From NCBI GenBank assembly GCA_009761415.1, contig QUOL01000020.1, positions 372,001 to 436,000 of the forward strand: 64,000 nt of DNA. The letters run 5' to 3'. The stretch is from Sarcomyxa edulis. Taxonomy: Eukaryota; Basidiomycota; Agaricomycetes; Agaricales; Mycenaceae. Below the pieces are notes generated by a model. The model saw only the letters and a list, made by a program, of their open reading frames with translations. It was not told where the DNA came from and did not search any database. The position numbers and the translations under genes are program-made. Below, one piece after another: positions 24,943-36,341 of this stretch. How positions within the stretch are numbered: the stretch's first letter is position 1; each line of letters opens with the position of its first letter.

Positions 24943-25830
24943 ATCAGCAGGACTATCGATGGTATGGTATGAGAAACTGAAACTGGATGTACGATATGGG
25001 CGCGGGGTTGATTTCTATGTCAATTGGACGTTTTTACTGTTCAGGTTCAGGTGTTTTTCTTGTCTCGAGGCATCTGCATCTACGGGCTCTTAGCTTGCAT
25101 TTTTTGATTCCGAGGGTTCACCTGCAGCGTTCCTTGCAAGCTACTGTCGACCTGTTTCTCTCACGAGTCAAGACTTCGTCAAAACTTGCGTTACCCCGAG
25201 TACTGGATCGCACATGCACTTGAAGTTGACGCCTGGAGGATCATGATGGCGGCGGTCGGCTGATACGAATTCATGAATCGAAAAGAAAGAGGTGTTTGTC
25301 TATATCAAACGACAGAGATCTTCGGCTTATATTCTGTAACTGTTGCTCGCTGATCGACTCGCCTTAATCCTAGGGTGGTTGTTGTGCAGAAGACGTTCAG
25401 CAGTGGTCCATAACCATTCACAATAACCGTCGAAGTCAGGCCGCTGACGATGAAGACGATCACAAATTTGTTTATGCGAAGCGATGTGATTGATATCGTT
25501 GGACAAATCAACTGTCGGCCTTCTTCAGACTGCAAGCAACTCTTCGGTATCAAACGAACGATCTCCTTCACAGAAATCCGGTCCCTCGGCTCATTACACA
25601 GTTTTTGTATGCTCAAAGTCAATCATACTGCAGAGAGCTCTCGGAGTTCTCTTCCAAAACCGATTATCCTTCCTCTCAAATGAACCTAGGCCTCTGCATC
25701 CGGTATGCGGGTCTATCCAGTCCCAAAAATATGCCTGTCCTTCGGAAGCCGCATCGACACCGCTGCCATATCGAATCGCATCGTTATCTCTGTCGTTCAT
25801 CTACCAACTATTATCTCTCAGCTTATTGCC
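24943..25830. other. Intergenic region before the nucleotidyltransferase gene
   Basis: There is no supported gene in these 0.9 kb. A + frame at 25490-25900 and a minus frame at 25305-25622 lack recognisable features. An in-frame upstream ATG at 25705 could extend the next gene by 42 residues. Confidence 0.5.
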
Positions 25831-26674
25831 ATGTCACTGCTATCATCGAGGTATACTACCGCGTATTCTAAACACATCAATTCTTCTCCGTCATACCTGA
25901 CGTTGGAGGAAGTCGAAACCACGGCGCGAGCGACTGCCACTACCCTCAAAAACCTCGGATTCCATAGTTGTCTTGTGGGCAGCATGGCTTGCTGGGCCTA
26001 TGGCATGACGAGAGTTCCTAATGTTTGCTTCCTTCATCCTGCCATAAAAACTAGACTCAAGAGCAGCCGTTCTGACACATATCCTTATCCTACAGGACAT
26101 CGATATCGTCGTCTTGACAGAGTCAAAGACTCCCGAAGAAATCAAGTATCTCCTCGTATCTGCCGATCCACGGTTTTATCTAGTCCGATCCACCAACCCG
26201 TATGCTACCTATAAAGTCCTATGGTACGCTACCTCAGCAACAACGACTTCCACGCACACAGACATCCGCAGTCACAGTCAAAGTCGCTCTTGTAAAGTCG
26301 ATATCCTCATGCCTGGGATCCTCCAAATCCCGAGCATCCCGATAGAGCGTGTTCTATATCGCAGATCACTGGGACGTGATATGCCACTGATGCCATTCTT
26401 CCCTCTCTTCCTCCTTAAACTTCAGGCTTGGATGGATCATCGGCAGGCGACGAAGATGTATTTGATCAGGAAACAGCACGTTGATGTGACTGATATCACA
26501 GAATTGCTCGAGATAGCCGTGAAGATCAAGGTGACATTGAAAGGACAGGAACAGTGGTTGCCTTCCTCGTTTTTGGATGCGGCGAAGGGTAGAGTGATAC
26601 AGTATACGATGTTATATCCTGCATCGGCTGACCGTTGGAAAAGGATCGGATTTGATGTGTACTCTAGCTCCTAG
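25831..26674 (+). CDS. Minimal nucleotidyltransferase-fold protein
   Basis: Two exons (25831-26022, 26096-26674) encode 256 aa. The GS motif and first carboxylates of the DNA-polymerase-beta-like NTase fold are clear (CLVGSMACWAYGMTRVPN then DIDIVV, Asp65 and Asp67, spanning the splice). A third carboxylate occurs in CKVDILMPG (Asp133), so the metal triad looks intact. The C-terminal part is helical (FPLFLLKLQAWMDHRQATKM). Such proteins are common in Agaricomycetes and resemble aminoglycoside/MNT-type transferases more than Cid-type poly(A) polymerases. The substrate is unknown. It ends 76 bp from the stop of the RdRP-helicase gene, tail to tail. An in-frame ATG at 25705 would add a basic, hydrophobic leader. 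Confidence 0.82.
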
Positions 26675-26750
26675 ATACCAAACATTTCTGCATATTCTGT
26701 AACTAGTCGTGACACATAATTACAGTTAGAAATCAGCGAAATATATGTTT

Positions 26751-29700
26751 TCAGGCAGGCTTGTTCACTTCAGGGACAGTAATGGGGACTTCCGTACACG
26801 ATTCGATAGCTCGTTTCCATAGACCCGACGTCTGCGTCATCGTACGCTGGTCTCCGATGATGATCAGTGCAATGCGAGCACGCGTCCACATCACGTTGAG
26901 TCTACGGGGATCCTCGACAAATCCTACGTCCCCTTCAGCGTTGCAGCGTACGGTTGAGAATATGATGATATCGCTTTCTCGTCCTTGGAAGGAGTCGATG
27001 GTGTATGATGGGATATCAGAGGGGAGGATGCTTTTTAAGGCTTGGTCTTGTTTACGGTAAGGCGATAGAACAGTGATTTTTATGGGAGTCGAAGCCTTAG
27101 CCTGTTCCGTTGGTTCTGATCCTGGGCTCTTCAGCATGGGGATAATGTGTTGCACTAGTTCGACTTGACCGGCGTTGCTTTTAGATGCACCCCCCATGTC
27201 CTCTTCCGTCGAGCACTGAATGAAGACGGTGGGCACGATCAAACCTCCTCGTCGTGGCCAAGGGAACCCGGTGGATGCGAGGACATTCAGGACCTGTGCG
27301 CTGTTGGAGATGCCTGTTCTCAGTCTTCCTTCGTAAAACTCGGACGAAGGAAACTCGGCGAGTTCCTTCGGAAACCTATATTGGACCTACAATTTACATG
27401 AATGTCAGAATCTACCGGTCAAAACGCTGGCAAATAAGGCTCCACATTCAGCATGGTTTTTTGTATTATAGGGGCTTCGACCTTTGTGTAAAGGCGCTCC
27501 AGCAACGATACGTCGAATTCCAAGATCCTGCCCATTTTACGGACCGTAGGTCTCAGTTGCACGCTAGTATGGCATGTCAGTCGTATATATGAGGGACATT
27601 TGAAAATTGTGACCGTGACGCTCACTGATCTCCCACCAAGACTGCTCTCCGGATCCCTTTGACTAGTGGGATCAGCGCACAAGGTTCCGTTATTTGCGAC
27701 CCTTCGTCGATGAGAGCGATGGTGAAATCGACCTTGAATTTATTTCAGTTTGGATCTTCAAAGCCCGATAGTCGATACAAAACTCGAAAACAATGTCATA
27801 CCTCACGAAGAACTCCCAAGCCGGCGCCAGCACAAGTGGTAAAGACCAATGTGGCCGCTTTGACCCGCTCTTTGGCTAGTTTCACCAATTTGTTGTTTTC
27901 ATTCGTGTCGCCCCCAACTCTGGCGTCAATAGTATAATGCTGGAGTGCTTTGTTAACTTTCGACTGGTCAGTGGCCACACGAAGAATTTTTGCTTCTGGA
28001 AGTATATTTTGATCTTTGTTGATCTCAATAAACCGTTCGAGGACATTGTCCACGGCTGGCAACATTGACTCAGCTACACCACGTGCATCAAATTCGGGCG
28101 ATTTACGTACCATTATGGGTAGAGGCGGTCATGAGGATCTTGAGATCATCTGTAGACTTTGAATCCTGGATGAGTTTCCGTAAGATCTGCACTACCACAG
28201 TTGTCTTTCCGGTACCTATGGTTTTAGTTAGATTGGATTCTAGTTTGAATAGATGCGCCAAAAAACAAACCGGGGGGTCCCCATATCAAAGACACTGGCG
28301 CTTTGCAAGACTCTATGGCGGCCATTTGACTGGGGTTGAGATTTTCGTGAACTATTTCTGTGTCGCCGGTAGACCCAGTATACTCGAAATTTTCATTAGA
28401 TTTCGCTCCGGTGATGATATGGTGGAACAAGCAGGAAGCTTCCCCGTCCTCTAGAAGTCTCAAAAGTGCATTCATCGTAGCCTTAGAGGTAGCTAGGATG
28501 ATATATATGCACTCGATAAGTTTCCATCGTTATAAAATCTTGAACATACCGATGCTTCCAGCATTGTACATCTTCCAGTCCATACGATCCATTTCAGGTG
28601 GTGCTGGATGTAGGAGCTCAATCTTGAGTTCGCCTTTGAGTGCTTGGACGACGACGCCATCGAGAATAGGAGACTGGACGACCCATTTATTTTGTGGTTT
28701 CGATGCAGCTTGTAAACGTACATGGGAATGAAGACGAACGGTGGTCCTTGCGTCAACTCGAACGGCAGCCTTGACATGGATAGGATCGTCCGGAATAAAT
28801 GAAAGTTTTACGAATGTTGGAGCATTCCTTTGTCGCCTGGGGTTTCCATCTTCATCGCAAGGACATTCGTCAGCGGCTTCTTCAGCGCGATCAAAGGCTA
28901 TAGCAAGTGCTTGTTTGTGACCGTACTTCAACTCATCCGTCATCTCTACCTCCCGTGCATTGCGGCTGTCACTGAGCACTAATAAACACTCTTGTAGTAG
29001 AGGTTGGGCACGGATAGATAATGATGTCAACCATAGAAGGTCGAAGTAAAGTTCCAGAGAAAGTTGAGCGATAGTATCGCGGATCTTCTCCAGCGCAACG
29101 AGAGTTGCAATGCCCAGGGAATTCGCTGATCGGATGATGTTTTCGAGTATTTGTCGGGTCAAAGGAACAATTTCTGGGGAAGAGTTAAGGATGATGGGTC
29201 CGGTGGATACTTTTTCATGAGTGCGTACACCAACGGAGGAAATTTGTCCATACATTTGATGATGATCTCGCGACGAAGAGGAAGGGAAGAAATGATGGTG
29301 TCAAAGGCCCAAAAGGCCTCGTCTTCCGCGTGGTACTCCAGAGCAAAGGTCATTACCTGATCAAGCTGTGGGAGTAATTTGGTCGCCAGACGGTCGTGCA
29401 TCTTTTCCGCGCTGTTATTGGCACTGAAACATTCTTTCAACCATTCTGGCTGCTTTTCCCAATCCACGTCTTGTAGCCTGTTGATCTCGTAAGGAACTAT
29501 ATCACGATCAAAACGTCTGATGAAAGCTTCAGTCGGGACACTATAAATCATCATTAAATTCGACGGAACACCCTTCATGTCGGACTAACAATCGCAACTC
29601 ACTGTTCGAACCATAGGTCAAACAATTGATGAGCTACGCGGTCACGATTTGAGACTACGTGTAGCTCAATGGCAGTTATTGGTGTTCGATTAACGCGTCC

Positions 29701-32700
29701 GAGTTGCTTGGCATGGTAGAAGCATGGTCAAGATAGATTATCCGTAGGCTGGTAAGTGGCTACGCGTACCTGTTGGACCCTTGCTGATATCTTTTGCAGT
29801 GCGATGCTCACTGCGAGATCTGCCCCAGACGCTGCAGGGGGTCGGGTGATGAAAATGAAAGTGTCCGCCCTTTGCTTGTTGTACAATTGAAAATTGGTAT
29901 CACTGCAATGCAACCTGAAGCCAGACGTGCATGGTCGATAGGTGGAGAGAGTGGATGACGTGTGAGGCATAAATGAGCAAACCACGACGTTCTCATTTAT
30001 TTCTGGGTCAGCGTCCCAGGGTATTTCTCCCCGTATGAACACGCCGATAGAGAAACGGTCATCAGTCTATTGAGGGAGAATCAATAACATAAGAGGATTC
30101 AAGAAAGGAACAGACCAAGGACCTTGATGATCAAAATCTTGCGAGTAAATTCTTCAGTAGCCATCCGCAGATATTCGAAGAAAGTCGTCAACCCGTTGAG
30201 TTTTGAAGAGTAGAGGCGCTGCAAGGCAAAGGGTTGACTCAGATTCCTTTGATACAAGTCGCGGGTTGTCAACAGATCGGAACGAAATAAGGAGTTCCAC
30301 AGGTAAGGATGATCCTCTGGAGAAAGCCCGAGAGTTGAGCTTATCGCGTACTTCTGCTGGGTAGTGAGAGCCCCAAGGTTAAGGTGAGTGAGATACGGCC
30401 TGACGTCGAGGTTGTGTTTTCGAGCCAACGCGTAAGCCATCTGGAATAATTCATACTCCGAAAGGGCATTCTGTTCGCTCTGTAGCAGTCGCACCATCAG
30501 CTCCTTCCCTTCCTCCGCATCGACCTCCAGCAGACTACTTCGAGCATTCTCTGATTGTGTAAACTCTGCTGCGAATTTGAGGGCATCCGCTGCCAGAAGA
30601 TCGATGACGAATTCTTGAGGTTCAGGTGGATTGAGCAATCTATCAGGTATCTTGATCCTTGCACCGTCGACAGATTGAGAGTGTAATGCGTTGAGTTCTT
30701 GGCACTCGGAGCTGAGTGCGCCTTTGGGGCTGCTACGGACCCATTTAGCATGCAATGCGGCTACCTTCGCGACGCCCATGCTGAAAAGAAGTATTAACAG
30801 TGCAAGAATAAGCAAGGCATTGGAGGCATACTTGTTGTACGCTGCAAAATGATTCGCGAGGTCTTGCCGAGTGACTTGCTTACTCACAAATTCTTTATTT
30901 GGCGGATAATCGTAGGACTTCGAAATGATGAGTAACTACAAGAAACGTTGATATTGAGACTGACCTCGGCGACTTGGGTTGGAACAAGATCAGGATCCCA
31001 ACACACAAAATACTTATCACCTAGGTCAAGATAAAGCGTTTGCGTTTAGTCAGATTGAGAAAAGATGAACATATTCACCGTCGAGATCTCCACCACTACT
31101 CATAGCGGGAGCAGAATGATGGCCAGGGCGAGCCACTGAAGCAAACACAATGCAGTCTACGAGGTGCGAGAGTTTATTGTTGTGTACGGCACGAAGCTTC
31201 AAGCAATCACCTGAGAATAAGTCCTCGGTCAACGGCTTCGAGAACATCATCTCTGATCATGAAAGAACTGACCAGGATAGAGACAAGGATTTCTTACAAC
31301 GAGGACATCCCCATGAATGGGCGTGGCTGGTCCATTTCGAGATGTCGTGATACGAATATGAACTTCCCCTTCTTTCAAAACTTTATAAGGATCGCATACT
31401 CCAAAGATGAGACGAGACTTGTGTATCATCATCCTTGATCGGGTTTTATCGCTCTTGTTTCGAAAGCTCGCAATCTCCGATAACTGCCACTTTCGAATGG
31501 CTTTGGAGACTTCTGGGTCGTCAAGTCCAGCAAGGAGGACACGTTCAGCAAGAGGGTATTGACCCAAGCAGGATAGAAAATCGACAGCTTGTACGACGTT
31601 CTGCGTTGCACCAGAGATCCATTGAAAATAGTCACTTTGCTTCGACAAAAGTTTTTCGTTGGTGATCCCAAGGCTGGACAGCAGAACGATGATGTCGTTA
31701 TTGAGTCGTCCAAACGCGTACGGCTGAGAGTAGTCTACCACGGAGAAAGTAGTATTCTGCGTGGTCGAGAACTTTTTCATGCTTTGACGAAATTGGGCAA
31801 GAGGGCCGTCGTTTAGGTCGAGATGAAGCAACAACACGCCCTTGTATCCAAGGTAGCTAATTTCAGTGTGAGTACGGTGTCAACCAAAAGATTAAACGAT
31901 GCAATGAGCCTTACCGGATCTGGAACACGCATGGAGTGTATCTGGCTCCTCGGAATATGATTTTCTTGGATTTACTCAGCTGAATTGCCAACCTCTTGGA
32001 GATGAGACCGCATCCATCTGAAAATATCTCGTCCCCGGCTTTGATATCAGGTATATCGGCTACATATTTGGGGTCCAATCGATAATCCATTTTCGCCTCA
32101 GAGAATAATAAACCTATTCGTTTAGCACCTAGGGAAGACAACATCAGTCGCTAGCAATTTTGGACTAGAAAGGGCTCGGAATCAGACGTTTCGCAATGTT
32201 CATTATGCGCCCATAGTCGCCCATCTGATATATCCTCTCGTCGAGTTCCGCATCGGAATTGGCTGCGCGTAAAAAGCAGCTTCGACCTCTCTGGCCACGG
32301 AGAAGTGAGTCACAAGTTCATGATATACACGACGTGCGCACCAATTGGCTATTGCTGTGATGGTAGAAGCGATACTGAACGCTGTTTCCCCCATCGATCC
32401 TGAGGAACAGACCTGCCTTCATAAGCCGTGCGATATAATCTGCGGTCACCTTTAGTGGATTATCGGGGAATCTGAGGTCCCCAAATGATGCCAGGATGAA
32501 TTTGGAGGGATCATCTTCGTGCAAAATACGATTGCTAGGAAAAGGTGCTATCTGGATGGTGATCGCTTCACTTGTGAATTTTATCATCTTTCCAGAAATT
32601 TTGTTGGGACTCGGATTGCGGGGTGGAGGTAAAGCTCCTGCAGGAACGGAGAAAGTCCATGCAGTGTCGTCGGATTTGGGGCTCTTCTGTAGGGTAAACT

Positions 32701-32707
32701 GGCTCAT
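26751..32707 (-). CDS. RNA-dependent RNA polymerase fused to UPF1/Hrr1-like SF1 helicase
   Basis: The exon chain is 32342-32707, 32188-32290, 31915-32128, 31273-31856, 31079-31210, 30965-31020, 30832-30917, 30123-30780, 29770-30066, 29603-29706, about 29235-29540, 28550-29173, 28271-28492, 28111-28215, 27802-28055, 27626-27732, 27446-27563 and 26751-27386. It totals about 1,650 aa. Residues ~100-560 are a cellular RdRP core: LRGRSCFLRAAN, FSDGCGLIS, then the catalytic GGDLDGDKYFVCWD (about residue 466). Residues ~1240-1650 form a full SF1B helicase: GPPGTGKT, DEGSQITEP, VGDHVQLRPT, MLNVQYRFP, IDSFQGRESD, RRLNVMWTRAR. All phases agree except between exons 11 and 12 (around 29,173-29,260), where no good donor closes the frame. 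Either the donor is unusual, a one-base change is present, or these are two genes. The likely role is dsRNA synthesis for RNA silencing. Confidence 0.82.
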
Positions 32708-32887
32708 TGCTGCAGTCTCAAAGACATAGAGTTAGGGTTTCAACGTTGGAGGCAAGCTCGAGGCGAGCGCTACACTAAATTTGACATCGCTGGGCGCCTA
32801 TAACGCAAGAGGCGCTGAGAATTTGAGATCATTGATGCTGTAAACAATTCAGGGAAACATCCGCACCACAACCATCGTCTGCTGAAC
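32708..32887. promoter_or_regulatory. Short bidirectional promoter region
   Basis: Only 180 bases separate the divergent ATGs of the RdRP-helicase (32707) and the NadR-like P-loop gene (32888), so both promoters must share this stretch or reach into coding sequence. I see no TATA box. Confidence 0.6.
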
Positions 32888-33481
32888 ATGAACCCAGCTT
32901 ATGACCTCCAGCCTACAGTGATTTATATTGTTGGCCCATCGTCAACGGGCAAAACCACACTCTCCCGCGCGCTCGTTCAGAGGCTTGGTATAAAAGCACC
33001 AGCATACATAACCGAGGTGGCCCGTCAAGTGATGAGAGAAAAGGGTTTTACGAGAGAACATGTTGGCACACTGGAGATGCAAATGGCCATAATGGCTGCG
33101 CAGGTTGAGCGAGAGAAGGAAGCGAGGAGATGCTGCAGTCAAATTATTATCAGCGACAGATCAGCAATGGACGCACTTGTGTATGCCATTTTGACCGCTT
33201 CTGACGAAGACGATGCTAAAACACGACGAGAAACGTTGATGGCATCGCTCGACTTTCAAATCGTACTTGGATGGTACAAACGAGCACATTTCGTCCTTTT
33301 GGCGCCCGTTTCGGGTTGGTTGGTGGACGATGGGGTACGTAGCATCGACAACCAGCTGGCATGTATGGAAGTCTTCAGGCAGACGATGAACATGTTGGGT
33401 ATCCGGTACAAAGAGATAGGCGAAGAACAACGAGATTTAGAGAAGAGAATAGCTACTGTCAGAAATTTAGCAAACATGTAG
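32888..33481 (+). CDS. NadR/AAA_28-like P-loop ATPase
   Basis: This single-exon gene encodes 197 aa. It opens with a beta strand and Walker A (TVIYIVGPSSTGKTTLSRAL), followed by ITEVARQVM and a kinase-like lid motif IISDRSAMDALVYA. These resemble the nicotinamide-riboside-kinase half of NadR and the fungal AAA_28 family, which is widespread and uncharacterised in Agaricomycetes. Function is not known; nucleotide or small-molecule phosphorylation is an inference from the fold. It is intronless among intron-rich neighbours and lies head-to-head with the RdRP-helicase. Confidence 0.82.
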   Translation: MNPAYDLQPTVIYIVGPSSTGKTTLSRALVQRLGIKAPAYITEVARQVMREKGFTREHVGTLEMQMAIMAAQVEREKEARRCCSQIIISDRSAMDALVYAILTASDEDDAKTRRETLMASLDFQIVLGWYKRAHFVLLAPVSGWLVDDGVRSIDNQLACMEVFRQTMNMLGIRYKEIGEEQRDLEKRIATVRNLANM

Positions 33482-34021
33482 GGTTTATAGGACCATTCCA
33501 ACTTACTTTCAAATCTCGAATCCTTCTCCCCAACCTGAGCTTGGAGCGAAGGTGCACGGACACGGCAGGACTTGTAAGATCCACGAAACAGAAATAGGTC
33601 CGAAATTCGGCCACTCCTAACATCGCGCTATGGGCTTAATGTAGAGGCTCTTTCTAACAAAGGTCTCCCGTTCATTCCCTTCGTGTCTCTTGTTTCCTTT
33701 TACCTGACGTACGATGTCCCGAAAAACCTGGAGCCAGCCCAAAATGACTGGAGACCATTTCGATGCCTTCGGCTACCTTGGCCAAAGTATTCTCGGAATG
33801 ATCCCTACGCGCTGTGGGCTAGTTGAATCGAAGCAGTGATAAATATGTTGAAGTTGGTCGATAAAGGATGATGCAGATGATCGTGAGCACCAGGAATAAC
33901 CGGCTCACCTAGAAATTATCACCTGTCTCTCTCTCCATTCTCAGTCCGATTTTCTTGCGTGTACTATATAGTCTTGTTACCCACATCAATCCACTGACTC
34001 GAACTCCAAAGATTCGACTAC
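33482..34021. other. Intergenic region with TATA-like box before the 34 kb gene
   Basis: About 540 bases lie between two + strand genes and no gene is visible. A CTATATA motif at 33964-33970 lies about 52 bases before the next ATG and fits a core promoter. Confidence 0.45.
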
Positions 34022-35098
34022 ATGGCTACCTTTTCTTGGTCTGACAGCGTCCAAGCTGCCTTTGGCTCGTGTCTTCCATGCCTCGCCGCACGCTCTAGCA
34101 GTCCCGACGGCGCCTCCGACTCGGACAACGACCACTCCACTCGTATTCGACGAGCCCGACCTGACGAACTTGAGGGGCTACTTGCAGACGTACCTGATAC
34201 AGATACTGAAGCAGAGACCCTCTCCTTGTATTCTAATCCAGGCGATGGAAGGCGGCGGCAAAAGAAGAAGTCACATAAGAGTATCACGATATTCGGATAT
34301 AATCTCTTCGGAAAGCCACCTATACAGCTACCAGAAGATGATGAAGAGGATGCGTTTTTGAGCAACCGGAGGAGGAGGAAGGGCAGAAGTTCGGGTAGAA
34401 ACAGCCAGGCGACGGCTTCGTCTTCTACTCTCGATTCTGATGCTTCACCTCTGGACCCTGCTACTATCGACCAAATCACGCCCGCACAACTAGAAGAGCG
34501 GGCGCGTGTTGCTGCTGAAGAGGAGAGGCGGGCTAAGGAAGAGAGGAGGCAGCGTAGAAAAGAACGCAAGGAGCTCAAGAAAGCTGCTCAAGCCCTTGCT
34601 TTGGGTGGAGAAGAGTTTGAAGGCTTTCAGGGGAGTGGGAGCGCCTACCCTCAGATGCCTCCAAATGATCTCGCCTATTCTGACGAATACGGACCTTTCG
34701 TGGAAGGTCGTGAAGACGATTCTCCTGCTGATTTAGACGGCGGTATCTACACTCAACGCAAGGCGACATCCTCCACCTCTAATGGCTCCGACTCTAATTC
34801 TCATTCTCGCACTTCCGACATTCGCTATCAGCCTGGCCCATTAGTGCCTTTACCACGAACGAAGTCGAAGTCCAAATCTAGCAAGTCTAGATCATCAAAC
34901 ACGTCCACGTCCACATCGCCTTCATTGCCTTCGCCTGTGAATGAGTCTTTCTCTGGTCTATCGTCTCCAAGAGTGGCGGTAGCCTCCTCTGATGGTAGCA
35001 ACCAGAGTGAAACTTCGGGATTCCCGAGCGCGGGCTTTGGTGGGGGCAGGAGCAAAGGTCGAGGGGGAGACATGGGCGCGTTCTTGGCGAGGAAATAG
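34022..35098 (+). CDS. Conserved-looking hypothetical protein with basic coiled coil
   Basis: The single exon encodes 358 aa. The N-terminus MATFSWSDSVQAAFGSCLPC has a Cys-Leu-Pro-Cys pair that might be lipid-modified. It is followed by acidic linkers, a compact hydrophobic box (SITIFGYNLFGKPPIQLPED), a charged coiled coil (LEERARVAAEEERRAKEERR and on), and a Ser-rich C-terminus ending in a Gly/Arg segment. I recognise no catalytic domain. The pattern resembles vacuolar or membrane-peripheral adaptor proteins of basidiomycetes, but no function can be assigned. The reading frame and codon use look genuine. Confidence 0.8.
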   Translation: MATFSWSDSVQAAFGSCLPCLAARSSSPDGASDSDNDHSTRIRRARPDELEGLLADVPDTDTEAETLSLYSNPGDGRRRQKKKSHKSITIFGYNLFGKPPIQLPEDDEEDAFLSNRRRRKGRSSGRNSQATASSSTLDSDASPLDPATIDQITPAQLEERARVAAEEERRAKEERRQRRKERKELKKAAQALALGGEEFEGFQGSGSAYPQMPPNDLAYSDEYGPFVEGREDDSPADLDGGIYTQRKATSSTSNGSDSNSHSRTSDIRYQPGPLVPLPRTKSKSKSSKSRSSNTSTSTSPSLPSPVNESFSGLSSPRVAVASSDGSNQSETSGFPSAGFGGGRSKGRGGDMGAFLARK

Positions 35099-35455
35099 GG
35101 AGACTCCGTTTCCAAGCACCGTGACTTCTGCACATTTAATGATACGTTCCCGTTTTTTCTTTTGGATGCACGTTCATGTTATCACACTGGATCTACTACT
35201 ACACAGATGGATACATTTTCTCTTCGATATATTTTCGTACTTATACCCTGGATGTAATGGTTCTTCACGAATTTAACGAATTCCGTTCGGATCGTCGACT
35301 CCAACTATCAACTATATACAATATATCCTCCCCTGGTGTTGAAGTCTCGAAACGAGACGATAATAAGTTCCATAAGTTGTACAGAAAAGAATACACACAC
35401 AGCACTTGTGGTCTAGTACGCGCCAAACGTTACACGGGGGATACGCCGAAAACTC
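35099..35455. other. Tail-to-tail intergenic region, 34 kb gene / HAP3
   Basis: The 357 bases hold the 3' ends of two convergent genes. The sequence is AT-rich with TATATA runs (about 35317-35331) that may be poly(A) elements. No gene is seen. Confidence 0.5.
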
Positions 35456-36081
35456 TCATTCCATATACTCGCTGTCTAGCATCCTCGAAATCGGTTGCAT
35501 GAAGTCACTTTTTGGAGCTGTCTCCGCCGGTGCCAATGGGACGCCCCCATTCTGGTGCTGCAATAGATACGTCAATTTGGATTGAAGAGGAGAGGAGGAT
35601 ACACCAGTACGCACCTGACGGAGTTTAGCTAAATGAATCTTCAACGCCTCTACATAATTCTCAAAACCCAGAGTAGCCATAGCATACAATATATCCTCCC
35701 CTCCTATCGTCTTGCGTTTCTCCAATTGGCATTTCTCCCCGGCTTCAGCAGTAATGAAGCTGATGAATTCTGAGACGCATTCTTGGACGCATTCTTTGGC
35801 GTCTTTGGCGATCTTGGCAGTGGGTGGGACGGATGATTTCATTATTCGGGAGACGTTTGCGATCTGAGTAGGTACCGTGCGTAGGGACGTATTGGTGAGG
35901 TTATCCGGGATACATGTAAGTCTGTTTTGCCACTCACTGGTAGGAAACGATCCTGTTCACGATATTCACCAACTTCTTGTTCAGTGATGGGTGCTGGCTC
36001 TGGTGCGTCCGATGAGTCTTGTAGCGATACAGAACCGGAACCATCGTCGTGTGCTGGGATTATTGGCTGCAATTCAGACAT
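35456..36081 (-). CDS. HAP3: CCAAT-binding factor subunit HAP3 / NF-YB
   Basis: Three exons (35938-36081, 35615-35863, 35456-35557) give 164 aa. After an acidic N-terminus the protein enters the NF-YB histone fold: [60 protein letters not shown], then [14 protein letters not shown]. These match the DNA-binding and NF-YC-interaction regions almost residue for residue. With HAP5 (NF-YC) and HAP2 (NF-YA) it binds CCAAT boxes and regulates respiration, iron and redox genes. The reported length and start fit the family well. Confidence 0.96.
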
Positions 36082-36341
36082 TATGGGGATTGGCTACGGA
36101 GGGTATCTGGGGGGTTTGAAAGTGTATAGATATGAAGGCTCGTAGAGCTTCAAGTATAATAGTACACCTTTGAAGTCGAGAGAGGAGACCGAAGGAATAT
36201 TGTGTGGGAGACTGGAAGAGTTTAGGGAGAACTCCATTCGGTAGTGGCGTGACATTACAAAACACACGCCCCCGTGGACCTACAGAACTACAACTAACGA
36301 AAATGTCTACATATACTACTGTCACATAGTATACAAGCCAT

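Noticed and set aside
30965..31210. Viral (integrated) RNA polymerase
   Set aside because: The catalytic signature is DLDGD of the cellular RdRP family, not viral GDD; the gene is full of spliceosomal introns and carries other cellular RdRP motifs.
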